Of a stretch of DNA of 64,000 nt, positions 9,116 through 16,945 are shown one piece after another. Under the pieces are notes generated by a model. That model was not told the origin of the DNA. It made no database searches and saw only the letters and a list, made by a program, of their open reading frames with translations. Origin of the DNA: CAVZCK01 sp963798805 (GTDB lineage Bacteria; Pseudomonadota; Alphaproteobacteria; Rhizobiales; Rhodomicrobiaceae). The position numbers and the translations under genes were made by a program. Within the stretch, counting starts at the first letter, position 1, and every line of letters begins with the position of its first letter. The stretch is taken from NCBI GenBank assembly GCA_963798805.1, contig CAWCVC010000014.1:1-64000 (forward strand), in the 5' to 3' direction.

Positions 9116-9129
9116 TGTAAGCGCTTACA
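9116..9129. promoter_or_regulatory. LacI-type operator palindrome
   Basis: TGTAAGCGCTTACA is a perfect 14-bp palindrome with the central CG step typical of LacI/PurR-family operators. It lies between lacI (minus) and the first gene of the TRAP operon, 9 bases before the ATG at 9138. It could therefore block initiation of the operon and regulate lacI too. Confidence 0.75.
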
Positions 9130-9137
9130 GTTTTCCC

Positions 9138-9425
9138 ATGATGCCAAACGGCAATGATCGGGGCACGAGATCGGAGATCGCGAGGGGACGGGCCGCTTTG
9201 TTCGTCGCGCTCCTTTTGACAGCGGTTTTTGGTGCCAATGTCGCGGACGGAAAGATCAGCAACAGCGCCTTCATGAGCGATGTCGCCGAAGCCATCGTGC
9301 TGTTCGTCGCCTCGATTTTCTTCGTCATCGGCGTGCTCCATCTGGAGGATGCCGCAAATCAAGCTTCAGAAAACGGCAATGGGAGGAACGGCAATGCTGG
9401 ACGAGAAAGAACAAGCCGAGATTAA
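9138..9425 (+). CDS. Small two-helix membrane protein leading the TRAP operon
   Basis: A 95-residue protein starts at 9138 (or the adjacent ATG at 9141) with MMPNGNDRGTRSEIARGRAA. It has two hydrophobic segments, AALFVALLLTAVFGANVA and AEAIVLFVASIFFVIGVLHL, and a polar tail rich in Asn, Gly and Arg. Its 3' end overlaps the start of the substrate-binding protein by 32 bases, which implies coupled translation. It is the first gene after the LacI operator. I do not recognise a named family. It resembles small membrane proteins seen in some TRAP operons and might assist the transporter. The tail codes through the Shine-Dalgarno of the next gene, so the C-terminus may be shaped by overlap. Confidence 0.6.
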   Translation: MMPNGNDRGTRSEIARGRAALFVALLLTAVFGANVADGKISNSAFMSDVAEAIVLFVASIFFVIGVLHLEDAANQASENGNGRNGNAGRERTSRD

Positions 9426-10548
9426 GTCGGAAGAACGCAGGCGTTTCCTGCAGCTTGCAGGCACAGCGGGATTTACGGTCGCTGTCGTCGCTGCGGCCGG
9501 CGGCGCGCTGACGTCCACCGAGGCGTCGGCCCAGACCGCAAAGGAGGAAAAGGATCGCGAGGCCGCCGCCAAGCATATCATTACGGTGGCCACGGAATAC
9601 GCCATCGGGACGACCCGCAGCTACCCGATGATGCAGCTCGATTTCAAAGAGAACATGCAGAACGCGACCAACGGACAGGTCTATGTCAAGCTTGCGCCGG
9701 CTGGCCAGCTGGGCATCGGCAGCGCACTGGCGCAGAAGGTGCAGTCGGGCACGGTTCAGGTCGGGCAGTTCTCGCTGTCGAATTTCGCGCCTTACGCACC
9801 CGCCGTCGACCTGATCAACATCCCTTATTTCTGCGGCGCCAATCAGCGTTTCGTGAACCTGGTCACCTCCGATGTCTGGAAACAGCAAGTGAACACGAAA
9901 GTGGAGGAGCGTGGCTTCCGTCCGCTGCTCTATTTCTGCATCGATCCGCGCGTCGTCGCCGTCCGGAAGGGCGCCACCAAACCGATCATCACGCCCGGCG
10001 ACATGGCCGGCATCAAGTTCCGCGTGCCCGGCTCCAAGATGCTGCAGCAGTTCTATCGGATGGTCGGCGCGAACCCGACGCCGGTCGCCTGGGGCGAGAC
10101 GCCATCGGCAATCAAGCAGGGCGTGGCCGACGCGCTCGATCCGTCCGTCGGCGCTCTCTACGCCTTCGGCTTCAAGGACATGCTAAGCCATGTCACCTTC
10201 ACGCAGCCCGTTCCGGACAGCCAGTGCTACGCCTGCAACCTGGAATGGTTCAAGACGCTGAACTCGGAGGTGCAGAACGGCATCGACTGGGCGTCCGAGA
10301 TGACCTTCCATCAGAATCTCGCCAAGGTGCCGTCCTCGCGCGCCTTCGCCATGGCCGAGATGCGCAAGTCCGGCGTCGAGTTCCATTCTCTTACCGAGCA
10401 GCAGCTTGCCGAATGGAAAGATGCGGCCGGCTATCAGCGCCCTGAATGGGACAGCTTCAAGAAAGAGCTGGCCGGCTCGATGGAGATCTTCGCCAAGCTC
10501 GTCGAAGCAGCGGGCACGCGCGGCAAATATTACGTACACGACGCATAA
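9394..10548 (+). CDS. TRAP transporter substrate-binding protein (DctP type)
   Basis: A 384-residue periplasmic receptor. The ATG at 9394 is preceded by GGGAGGA, which decides the start over upstream in-frame ATGs. The N-terminus carries a Tat-type signal (EERRRFLQLAG, then a hydrophobic stretch ending ASAQT). The DctP fold is evident in GQVYVKLAPAGQLGIGSALA, PAVDLINIPYFCGANQRFVN and KPIITPGDMAGIKFRVPGSK, the last including the Arg that usually grips a substrate carboxylate or sulfonate. It delivers ligand to the DctQ and DctM subunits encoded next. In Ruegeria-type DHPS loci a TRAP system (HpsKLM) has this role. The assignment to DHPS rests on the dehydrogenases downstream. Confidence 0.9.
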   Translation: MLDEKEQAEIKSEERRRFLQLAGTAGFTVAVVAAAGGALTSTEASAQTAKEEKDREAAAKHIITVATEYAIGTTRSYPMMQLDFKENMQNATNGQVYVKLAPAGQLGIGSALAQKVQSGTVQVGQFSLSNFAPYAPAVDLINIPYFCGANQRFVNLVTSDVWKQQVNTKVEERGFRPLLYFCIDPRVVAVRKGATKPIITPGDMAGIKFRVPGSKMLQQFYRMVGANPTPVAWGETPSAIKQGVADALDPSVGALYAFGFKDMLSHVTFTQPVPDSQCYACNLEWFKTLNSEVQNGIDWASEMTFHQNLAKVPSSRAFAMAEMRKSGVEFHSLTEQQLAEWKDAAGYQRPEWDSFKKELAGSMEIFAKLVEAAGTRGKYYVHDA

Positions 10549-10569
10549 GCCGTAGGGCAAAGACGCCGA

Positions 10570-10650
10570 CCGGATGCCGATGGCATCGAAGCGGCCCCGA
10601 ATTGACAGTACGCTGACAAACCACCGTGCTGCATCCGGGACGGCATCCGG
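10570..10650 (+). repeat. Intercistronic inverted repeat between dctP and dctQ
   Basis: CCGGATGCCG (10570-10579) is the exact complement of CGGCATCCGG (10641-10650), giving a 10-bp stem around a 61-base loop in the 148-base gap after the substrate-binding protein. Such structures often protect the upstream message or attenuate the membrane subunits. The loop contains no gene. Confidence 0.5.
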
Positions 10651-10696
10651 CGCGGCAATCCTGGGACGCCTGTATCATTTAAAGAGAAGAACCGGC

Positions 10697-11212
10697 ATGC
10701 CTGGCTTTCTGCGACTGCTCGACAAGAACGCCGAGCGATGGCTTCTGCTCGTCTTCTACGTGATGATCGTCGCGACGATGGCGATCGAGGTGCTGCGCCG
10801 CGAGGTCTTCGCCTATTCCTCGGTCTGGGGCGAGGAGATTGTGCGCTACGCCTTCATCTATCTCGCCTGGATCGGCGCATCAGCAGCGGTGAGAGAACGC
10901 GCCCATATCCGCATCGATGTGCTCTTTCACTATGTCGGGCCGCGCATGAAAGCGCTGCTCTACATTTTCGGTGACCTGGTGATGCTCGCCGTAGCCCTGA
11001 TCGCCGCCTACTGGTCCTTCGCGACGGTCGCCACCTCCTGGCATTTCGGTTCGGTCAGCGCCGGACTGCGCGTGTCTATGGTGTATTTTCTCGCCGCCGT
11101 GCCCTTCGCCTTCGCCTTGATGATGGTCCGCCTTATTCAGTCTCTGTTCAGGGATATCGATGATCTGCGCGCCAAACGCCCGGTCTATGAGGGCGAGCGG
11201 CTGTTCGAGTAG
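10697..11212 (+). CDS. TRAP transporter small permease (DctQ type)
   Basis: A 171-residue inner-membrane protein with four predicted helices. The first is WLLLVFYVMIVATMAIEVL, followed by the family signature around VWGEEIVRYAFIYLAWIGAS and then RERAHIRIDV. The start at 10697 follows AGAGAAGAACC. DctQ proteins bridge the binding protein and the large permease of TRAP carriers, which are driven by a sodium gradient. It is separated from dctP by the 148-base hairpin-containing gap and lies 10 bases upstream of dctM. Confidence 0.9.
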   Translation: MPGFLRLLDKNAERWLLLVFYVMIVATMAIEVLRREVFAYSSVWGEEIVRYAFIYLAWIGASAAVRERAHIRIDVLFHYVGPRMKALLYIFGDLVMLAVALIAAYWSFATVATSWHFGSVSAGLRVSMVYFLAAVPFAFALMMVRLIQSLFRDIDDLRAKRPVYEGERLFE

Positions 11213-11222
11213 GGGCCCAGGC

Positions 11223-12551
11223 ATGTGGCAGCAGTTTCAGCAGCACTCGGTCGATCTGGGATGGGAATTTTACGGCCCCGTCATTTTCCTCTTCGCCCTG
11301 TTTACGCTTGCAGTCCCGATCTGGGCGGCCATTGGAGCGGCATCGATCACGATGCTGGTCTGGAGTGGCGTGGTGCCGTTGTCGCTGATCGGCGAATCCC
11401 TGTTCGACGGCATCGACCATTTCGCGCTGACCGCGATTCCGCTTTTCATCCTGACGGGCGACGTGCTGGTGCGGACCGGGCTCAACCGAAAATTCCTCAA
11501 CATCGCCGACGCCCTGACCTCCTGGGCGAAGGGCGGCTTCGGATCGGCGACTGTGCTGGTCTGCGGCATGTTCTCGGCAATCTCCGGTTCGGATGCGGCG
11601 GGCGCCGCGGCTGTCGGACGGATGACCATCGCGCGGCTGGTCGAGTCCGGCTATCCGCGCGCCTATGCCTGCGCGCTCGTCGCATCCGGCGCCTGCACCG
11701 GTATCCTGATCCCGCCGTCCATCGCCTATATCGTTATCGGCCTCGTGCTCGGAATTTCAGCCTCCACCCTGTTCCAGGCGGCGATCATTCCCGGCCTTCT
11801 GATCCTCGGCTCGATCCTCATCACCAACATCATCGTCAACCGTATCCAGGCCTATGAGGGCGGCGGCGCAATCAGCTTTGCGGAATGGCGCGCCAATCTC
11901 TGGGGGGCGATCGCCGACGGTTGGTACGCCTTCCTCGTGCCGGGGATCATCTTTTACGGCATCTTCTCCGGCAAGCCTACGCCTACGGAGGCGGGCGCGG
12001 TCGCCGTCGTCGTGACGATCGCCATGGGCTTTATCCTCGGCACGCTGCGCCTCTCCGACTTCCCCTCCATGCTGGTCAGCTCGGCCAAGGTCAACGGCGT
12101 CATCCTCCCGATCATCGCCTTCTCGCTGCCCCTGGCGCAGACTCTCGCATCGCTCAACGTGCCGCAAGGCTTTATCGGCGCTGTAACCTCGCTCACGGAC
12201 GACCCCAATCTCTTGATCCTCATCATGATCGGCATACTGATCGTGGCGGGCTGCGTCATGGAGTTGACGCCGAACATCGTCATCCTGTCGCCGATTCTGA
12301 AACCGCTCGCCGACAATATCGGCATGAACGAGATCCAGTTCTGCGTGATGATGATCACCGCCCTTGGGGTCGGTTTCATCACGCCGCCGCTCGGGCTCAA
12401 CCTATTCGTGGTCTCAGGAATCACCGGCGAGCCGATCCTGAAGATCGCCTATTACTCTCTGCCCTATGTTTTCTTCATGCTGCTGGTGGTGCTGCTGATC
12501 GGCTTCGTGCCCGAGCTGTCCACCGCGCTTCTGCCGGCTGCTTATCATTAG
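11223..12551 (+). CDS. TRAP transporter large permease (DctM type)
   Basis: A 442-residue membrane protein of the ion-transporter superfamily with about twelve helices. Recognisable blocks are the conserved GMFSAISGSDAAGAAAVGRM, SGACTGILIPPSIAYIVIGL, and GKPTPTEAGAVAVVVTIAMG. The second symmetry-related motif is MITALGVGFITPPLGLNLFV. These loops bind sodium and substrate in the family. The start at 11223 (MWQQFQQHS) follows AGGGGCCCAGGC and lies 10 bases after dctQ. The next gene begins 10 bases downstream, so transporter and dehydrogenases are one transcription unit. Confidence 0.93.
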   Translation: MWQQFQQHSVDLGWEFYGPVIFLFALFTLAVPIWAAIGAASITMLVWSGVVPLSLIGESLFDGIDHFALTAIPLFILTGDVLVRTGLNRKFLNIADALTSWAKGGFGSATVLVCGMFSAISGSDAAGAAAVGRMTIARLVESGYPRAYACALVASGACTGILIPPSIAYIVIGLVLGISASTLFQAAIIPGLLILGSILITNIIVNRIQAYEGGGAISFAEWRANLWGAIADGWYAFLVPGIIFYGIFSGKPTPTEAGAVAVVVTIAMGFILGTLRLSDFPSMLVSSAKVNGVILPIIAFSLPLAQTLASLNVPQGFIGAVTSLTDDPNLLILIMIGILIVAGCVMELTPNIVILSPILKPLADNIGMNEIQFCVMMITALGVGFITPPLGLNLFVVSGITGEPILKIAYYSLPYVFFMLLVVLLIGFVPELSTALLPAAYH

Positions 12552-12561
12552 GAGAGCTCCC

Positions 12562-13872
12562 TTGGCTTTGCACTATCTGAAGAAGGCCGAGAAGACGGCC
12601 GCGACCGGCGAGAGCGACGTTCAGGCCCAGGTGCGCGTCATGCTCGACGAGATCGAAGCGGGCGGCGACGCGAAGGTGCGCGAATATGCGGCGAAATTCG
12701 ACAAATGGGACGGCGAGATCCTCGTCGCCAGGAAGGACATCGCCAGGGCCGCCGCGACCGTCAGCCAAAAGCTGAAGGACGACATCCGCTTTGCGCATGA
12801 CAATGTCCGCAAATTCGCCGAAGCGCAGAGAGCGGCACTTCAAGACTGCGAAGTCGAGATCGTCCCTGGACTGATCGCCGGTCAGATGCAGATCCCAGTT
12901 GCGGCTGCCGGCTGCTATGTGCCGGGCGGGCGCTACAGCCATATTGCCTCTGCGGCGATGACGGTGACGACCGCGAAGGTCGCGGGCGTCGATCACATCA
13001 CCGCGGTCTCGCCGCCCCGGTCGGGCGTCGGCATCAACCCGGCGATCCTCTACACGCTCGATCTGTGCGGGGCGAACACCATCCTCAATCTCGGCGGCAT
13101 TCAGGGCATCGCCGCCATGGCCTTCGGCCTGTTCGGAACGCCGCCCGTCGATATTCTCGTCGGCCCCGGTAACCAGTTCGTCGCCGAGGCGAAGCGCATT
13201 CTCTATGGCCGGGTCGGAATCGATATGTTCGCCGGGCCGACCGAGTCCATGATCATCGCCGATGCGACAGCCGATCCGTCCATCGTCGCCTGGGACCTCG
13301 TTGGGCAGGCCGAGCACGGCTACAACTCTCCCGTCTGGCTGATCTCGCTCGACCGGGCGCTGGCGGAGAAGGTGATGGAGCTGGTGCCTCGCTATATCGA
13401 CGAGCTGCCCGAGCTGAACCGCCAAAACGCCACGGTGGCCTGGCGCGACTATGGCGAGGTCATGCTCGCCAGCGACCGCGAGGAAGCGGCCAAAGCTTCC
13501 GACCGCTATGCCTCCGAGCATCTGCAAGTCCAGGCCGCCGATCTCGACTGGTGGCTCGCGCGGCTGCGGAATTATGGCTCGCTGTTCCTCGGCGAGGAAA
13601 CCACCGTCGCTTTCGGCGATAAGGTCTCCGGGCCAAACCATGTGCTGCCGACCAAGGGCGCGGCAAAATATACGGGCGGCCTCTTCGTCGGCAAATTCAT
13701 CAAGACGGTGACCTGGCAGCGCATGACGCGCGAGGCGAACCGCTCCATCGCCCAGGCCTGCGCCCGGATCTCGCGGCTCGAAGGCATGGAGGCGCACGCC
13801 CGCACCGCCGATGTGCGGCTGGCGAAATATTTCCCCGGCGTCAATTTCGACCTGATGGCCAGGAGCGAATAG
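12562..13872 (+). CDS. hpsN: HisD-like dehydrogenase, probable sulfopropanediol 3-dehydrogenase
   Basis: This 436-residue zinc- and NAD-dependent enzyme has the histidinol-dehydrogenase fold. The metal-site residues of HisD are present: Gln and His in VGQAEHGYNSP, Asp in FGDKVSGPNHVLPTKG, and the late His in EGMEAHARTADVRL. So are the catalytic Glu-His in YASEHLQVQ. The start is TTG at 12562, behind GGAGAG. HpsN oxidises the C3 alcohol of (R)-2,3-dihydroxypropane-1-sulfonate in two NAD-dependent steps to (R)-sulfolactate. Genuine HisD sits in his operons, whereas this gene follows a TRAP transporter and precedes an SDR and a zinc alcohol dehydrogenase, the order known for hps loci. Histidinol dehydrogenase or another HisD-like polyol dehydrogenase remains possible. 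Confidence 0.72.
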   Translation: MALHYLKKAEKTAATGESDVQAQVRVMLDEIEAGGDAKVREYAAKFDKWDGEILVARKDIARAAATVSQKLKDDIRFAHDNVRKFAEAQRAALQDCEVEIVPGLIAGQMQIPVAAAGCYVPGGRYSHIASAAMTVTTAKVAGVDHITAVSPPRSGVGINPAILYTLDLCGANTILNLGGIQGIAAMAFGLFGTPPVDILVGPGNQFVAEAKRILYGRVGIDMFAGPTESMIIADATADPSIVAWDLVGQAEHGYNSPVWLISLDRALAEKVMELVPRYIDELPELNRQNATVAWRDYGEVMLASDREEAAKASDRYASEHLQVQAADLDWWLARLRNYGSLFLGEETTVAFGDKVSGPNHVLPTKGAAKYTGGLFVGKFIKTVTWQRMTREANRSIAQACARISRLEGMEAHARTADVRLAKYFPGVNFDLMARSE

Positions 13873-13884
13873 GACGCAAACGTC

Positions 13885-14643
13885 ATGAACGGCTCGCTCT
13901 TCGACATCTCCGGGCGTGTCGCCTGCGTCACCGGCGCGAGTTCCGGCATCGGGCGTCATCTGGCGACGGCGCTTGCCGAGGCGGGGGCGAAGGTCGTCGG
14001 CGTGGCGCGGCGAACCGCGCAGCTCGAGGCATGGCGGTCGGAAGCGGGCGGCGGCGCAACGGCCGCCGTCGCCGCCGATCTTTCCGATCCTTCGCAAATG
14101 AAGATTGTGGCCGAGCGCATCGCTGCCCCATTCGGCTCACCGGACATCCTGATCACCGCAGCCGGTGTCAATGCGCGCGAGGCGGCGGACGACGTAACGC
14201 TCGACGGCTGGTCGATCACGCTCGCCGTCAATCTCGCCGCGCCGTTCTTTCTTGCCCAGGCGCTCGTTCCCGCGATGAAGGCAAAGGGCTGGGGCCGCAT
14301 TCTCAACACCGCCTCGCTGCAGACGGTCCGCGCCTTTCCGGGCGGCGTTGCCTATGGCGCGTCGAAGGCCGGTATCGGTCAATTGACGCGCTCCGGGGCG
14401 GAGGCCTGGTCGCAATTCGGCATTAATGTCAACGCCATCGCGCCGGGCTTTTTCGAGACCGAGCTGACCGCGCCGGTCTTCCGCGATGCCGAGTTGGCGG
14501 CGAAAAACGCCGCCCAGACCTGCATCGGGCGGAACGGCAGGCTCGACGATCTTGTCGGGCCGGCGCTGTTCTTTTGCTCTCCGGCGTCGGACTATGTGAC
14601 GGGACAGGTGCTATTCGTCGATGGGGGCTTCACGGCAAAATGA
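13885..14643 (+). CDS. hpsO: SDR oxidoreductase, probable DHPS 2-dehydrogenase
   Basis: A classical 252-residue short-chain dehydrogenase. It has VTGASSGIGRHLATALAEAG (cofactor loop), ITAAGVNARE (NAG-like motif), a Ser in NTASLQTV, and the catalytic YGASKAG. It follows hpsN by 12 bases and overlaps the next start by four bases (ATGA). In hps clusters HpsO oxidises one DHPS enantiomer at C2 to the ketone, which HpsP reduces to the other enantiomer, so that HpsN can use racemic substrate. The enzyme class is certain. The substrate is inferred from context. Confidence 0.72.
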   Translation: MNGSLFDISGRVACVTGASSGIGRHLATALAEAGAKVVGVARRTAQLEAWRSEAGGGATAAVAADLSDPSQMKIVAERIAAPFGSPDILITAAGVNAREAADDVTLDGWSITLAVNLAAPFFLAQALVPAMKAKGWGRILNTASLQTVRAFPGGVAYGASKAGIGQLTRSGAEAWSQFGINVNAIAPGFFETELTAPVFRDAELAAKNAAQTCIGRNGRLDDLVGPALFFCSPASDYVTGQVLFVDGGFTAK

Positions 14644-15635
14644 AAGCGCTGGTTTATATTGCACGGGAAAGCATCGTGCTCCGTGACGTGCCCGATCCCG
14701 CGCCCGGTGAGGGTGACGCTCTCATCCGCGTCGAGGCGGTCGGAATTTGCGGCTCGGACATGCACGCCTTCTTCGGTCACGACGAACGCCGGCCGGCCCC
14801 GCTCATCCTCGGACATGAAGCGGCGGGCGAAGTGATCGCCGGGGCGCGCCGCGGAGAGCGCGTCGCGGTCAATCCGCTGGTTACCTGCGGGACTTGCGAG
14901 GACTGCAGCGCCGGCCGCGACAATCTCTGCAAGGACAGAGAGATCATCTCGATGCCGCCGCGCGAAGGAGCATTCGCCGAGATGATCGCGATCCCGGACC
15001 GCAATCTCGTGACGATCCCGCACGGCTTTCCCCCCGAAAAGGCGGCGCTGGCCGAGCCGCTCGCCTGCGGCTGGCACGCCGTCCGGCTCGCCGGGCGCGC
15101 AACGCATGGTCCGCTTTCCGCCGCCCGCGTGCTCATTCTGGGCGGCGGCGCGATCGGCGTGGGCGCTGGGCTGGCCCTGGCCGCCCGCGGCGTAGCGGAG
15201 ATCTGGCTCTCCGAGCCCAACGAAACACGGCGAAAAGCTGTAGAAGCGATCGGCCCGTTCCGCACCTTTGATCTGCTGCAGTCGGAGCACCCCTGGCAGG
15301 GCAGCGTCGACCTCGTCATCGACGCCCATGGCGGCGGGGCGACGCGAGCCGCCGCGTCTGCCGTCGTGCGCCCCGGAGGCGTCATCATCCACATCGGACT
15401 GGCACAGGCCACCGGCGGCCTAGATGTGCGGCGGATGACACTACAGGAGATCACCTTCCTCGGCACCTATACCTACACGGCTGAGGATTTCCGCCAGACC
15501 GTTGAGGCCATGATCGACGGCGGGCTCGGCGCGCTGGACTGGCCGGAACTTCGTTCGCTCTCCCAGGGTGTCGCGGCTTTCGACGACATCGCCGCCGGAC
15601 GCGTTGCGGCCCCCAAGATCATTCTCAGGTCTTGA
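14640..15635 (+). CDS. hpsP: Zinc-dependent alcohol dehydrogenase, probable DHPS 2-dehydrogenase
   Basis: A 331-residue medium-chain dehydrogenase whose ATG overlaps the SDR stop. Catalytic zinc ligands appear in GICGSDMHAF and LILGHEAAGEV. The structural zinc cysteines are in CGTCEDCSAGRDNLC. The nucleotide-binding loop is LILGGGAIGVGAGLA. As the last gene of the operon it matches HpsP of DHPS degraders, the partner of the SDR in interconverting DHPS enantiomers. It is somewhat shorter than typical sorbitol-type dehydrogenases but has no missing motif. No sulfolyase gene (suyAB) follows, so sulfolactate must be handled elsewhere. Confidence 0.75.
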   Translation: MKALVYIARESIVLRDVPDPAPGEGDALIRVEAVGICGSDMHAFFGHDERRPAPLILGHEAAGEVIAGARRGERVAVNPLVTCGTCEDCSAGRDNLCKDREIISMPPREGAFAEMIAIPDRNLVTIPHGFPPEKAALAEPLACGWHAVRLAGRATHGPLSAARVLILGGGAIGVGAGLALAARGVAEIWLSEPNETRRKAVEAIGPFRTFDLLQSEHPWQGSVDLVIDAHGGGATRAAASAVVRPGGVIIHIGLAQATGGLDVRRMTLQEITFLGTYTYTAEDFRQTVEAMIDGGLGALDWPELRSLSQGVAAFDDIAAGRVAAPKIILRS

Positions 15636-15789
15636 GAAGAGGCTGACGCTGCCTTGAGCATGCCCCGCCTCCCCGCGCGGGCGGTCGGTTGGCGGTTCGC
15701 TGGGCAACGCCGCGATTCCCGCTTTAACTTTTTGCGGCCGACCTCGCTCAATACTCATCTCGACACCTATTCCTTCCTCAAGCCGGAAC

Positions 15790-16361
15790 CTGGACGATGA
15801 CCGGCGGCGATCCGTTCAAGCCAACGCGTTACGGCGACTCCGAGAAATCGGTGCGCGAGGCGAGGCAGAAATCGGACCGACCGTCGCCGATTAGCACGAC
15901 AAGCCAGCCCGGCTGCGCCGAGCGGCATTTGCAGACGCCGCTGCCGCTCCGCAGTCCGGCGAGGCCGGAAACTCCGCGATCCAGCGATCATCGCCAACCG
16001 GCCGGAGCCGGTTCCAGGTGACCGGCAGGCGCAGCCCCGCCCGATCGAGCAGCGGCAGAATGCAGCGGTCGAAGCCGTCCGAGACGATTTCCATGGTCGC
16101 GCCGAGCGAGCGCGCCATGACTGCAAAGGCGGCGAAATCCCGATCGATGGCGATATCGACAAGAAAAGCGTCGATGTCTTCGGCGGTTGCGCGGATGAGG
16201 GCAGCCTGACGCGCCAGGCATTCACGCGAGCCAATTTGCCCGCCGAGCCATTACTCTTCGACGGTTAGCCATACCGGATTCGCGAAGCGGCCGAGCAGCG
16301 CGTCGGTCGTATCTTGCAACGCTACGGTGCCATCGAAATCTATGACGAAATGAAGCCGCAT
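15790..16361 (-). pseudogene. MtnX-like HAD phosphatase, stop and frameshift
   Basis: On the minus strand from 16361 the frame reads MRLHFVIDFDGTVALQDTTD, with the HAD motif I DFDGT. It hits an in-frame TAA after about 35 residues (LTVEE*WLGG), a position normally occupied by an ordinary codon in this family. It continues in the same frame through MEIVSDGFDRCILPLLDRAG (motif II Ser), then shifts frame before the motif IV block VLIGDGRSDFCLASR. The C-terminus is degraded. The pattern matches MtnX-like HAD-IB phosphatases. Its proximity to the hps operon may be coincidental. Two or more lesions indicate a pseudogene. Confidence 0.7.
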
Positions 16362-16638
16362 TGAGACCCCCCCGATGACGGAGGGAGCTAGAGTAAACCG
16401 CCTGCCAGCAGGAAAAGCGTTGCTGTTCAAGGAGTCAGGCGCGGTCTTTTCATCGGGGAAGCTACAAATCTTGTAACTCGCCCCGCATCTTGTGGATGCG
16501 CCAGCGCCTCAGGAGACGGCAGCTGTCCAGCGCGCCGCGCCGGAAGCGGCTGGTTCTGGTGAGCTTCGAGCGATAGGGCAGTGAAATTCGGAGTGCGGGG
16601 CGGTGCTGTCAGACGATCCGAACGATCGGCGATGTCGT

Positions 16639-16728
16639 TGGCGGAGAGGGAGGGATTCGAACCCTCGGAACGCTTGCGCGCTCACCGGTTTTCGAGACCG
16701 GCCTATTCAACCACTCTAGCACCTCTCC
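16639..16728 (-). tRNA. tRNA-Ser (anticodon CGA)
   Basis: The minus strand gives a class II tRNA of 90 nt with encoded CCA. The acceptor stem GGAGAGG pairs with CCTCTCC, the discriminator base is G, and the anticodon loop CTCGAAA is closed by a GGCCGGT/ACCGGT-type stem. The long variable arm reads gagcgcgcaagcgttc and the T arm contains GGTTCGAATCC. The loop gives anticodon CGA, which reads UCG serine codons. Confidence 0.95.
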
Positions 16729-16945
16729 GGGTCGCATCTATCTAACGTGTCGAGTTGACCGCCGCAAGGATTCTCCCGGATCGGGCATCAGGGGCTACAC
16801 GCCGGCGCGGAGTGGATGGCGCGCCCCGCCGCGACGGCCTCCGCGCAAAGAAAGGCGCAAGAGCCGCTCCGGCGGCCCTGTCCGAAATGGAACCCTAGAT
16901 AACAATCAACCGTTGCAAGGCAGCCATGATGTGTCGGTGGGTTCC

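Noticed and set aside
12475..14097. 540-residue minus-strand open frame opposite hpsN
   Set aside because: It spans three plus-strand genes and the intergenic gaps, with no motif. It is a codon-bias shadow.
16364..16638. Possible small gene between the HAD pseudogene and tRNA-Ser
   Set aside because: No frame with coding character, ribosome site or similarity could be found. It is treated as intergenic.
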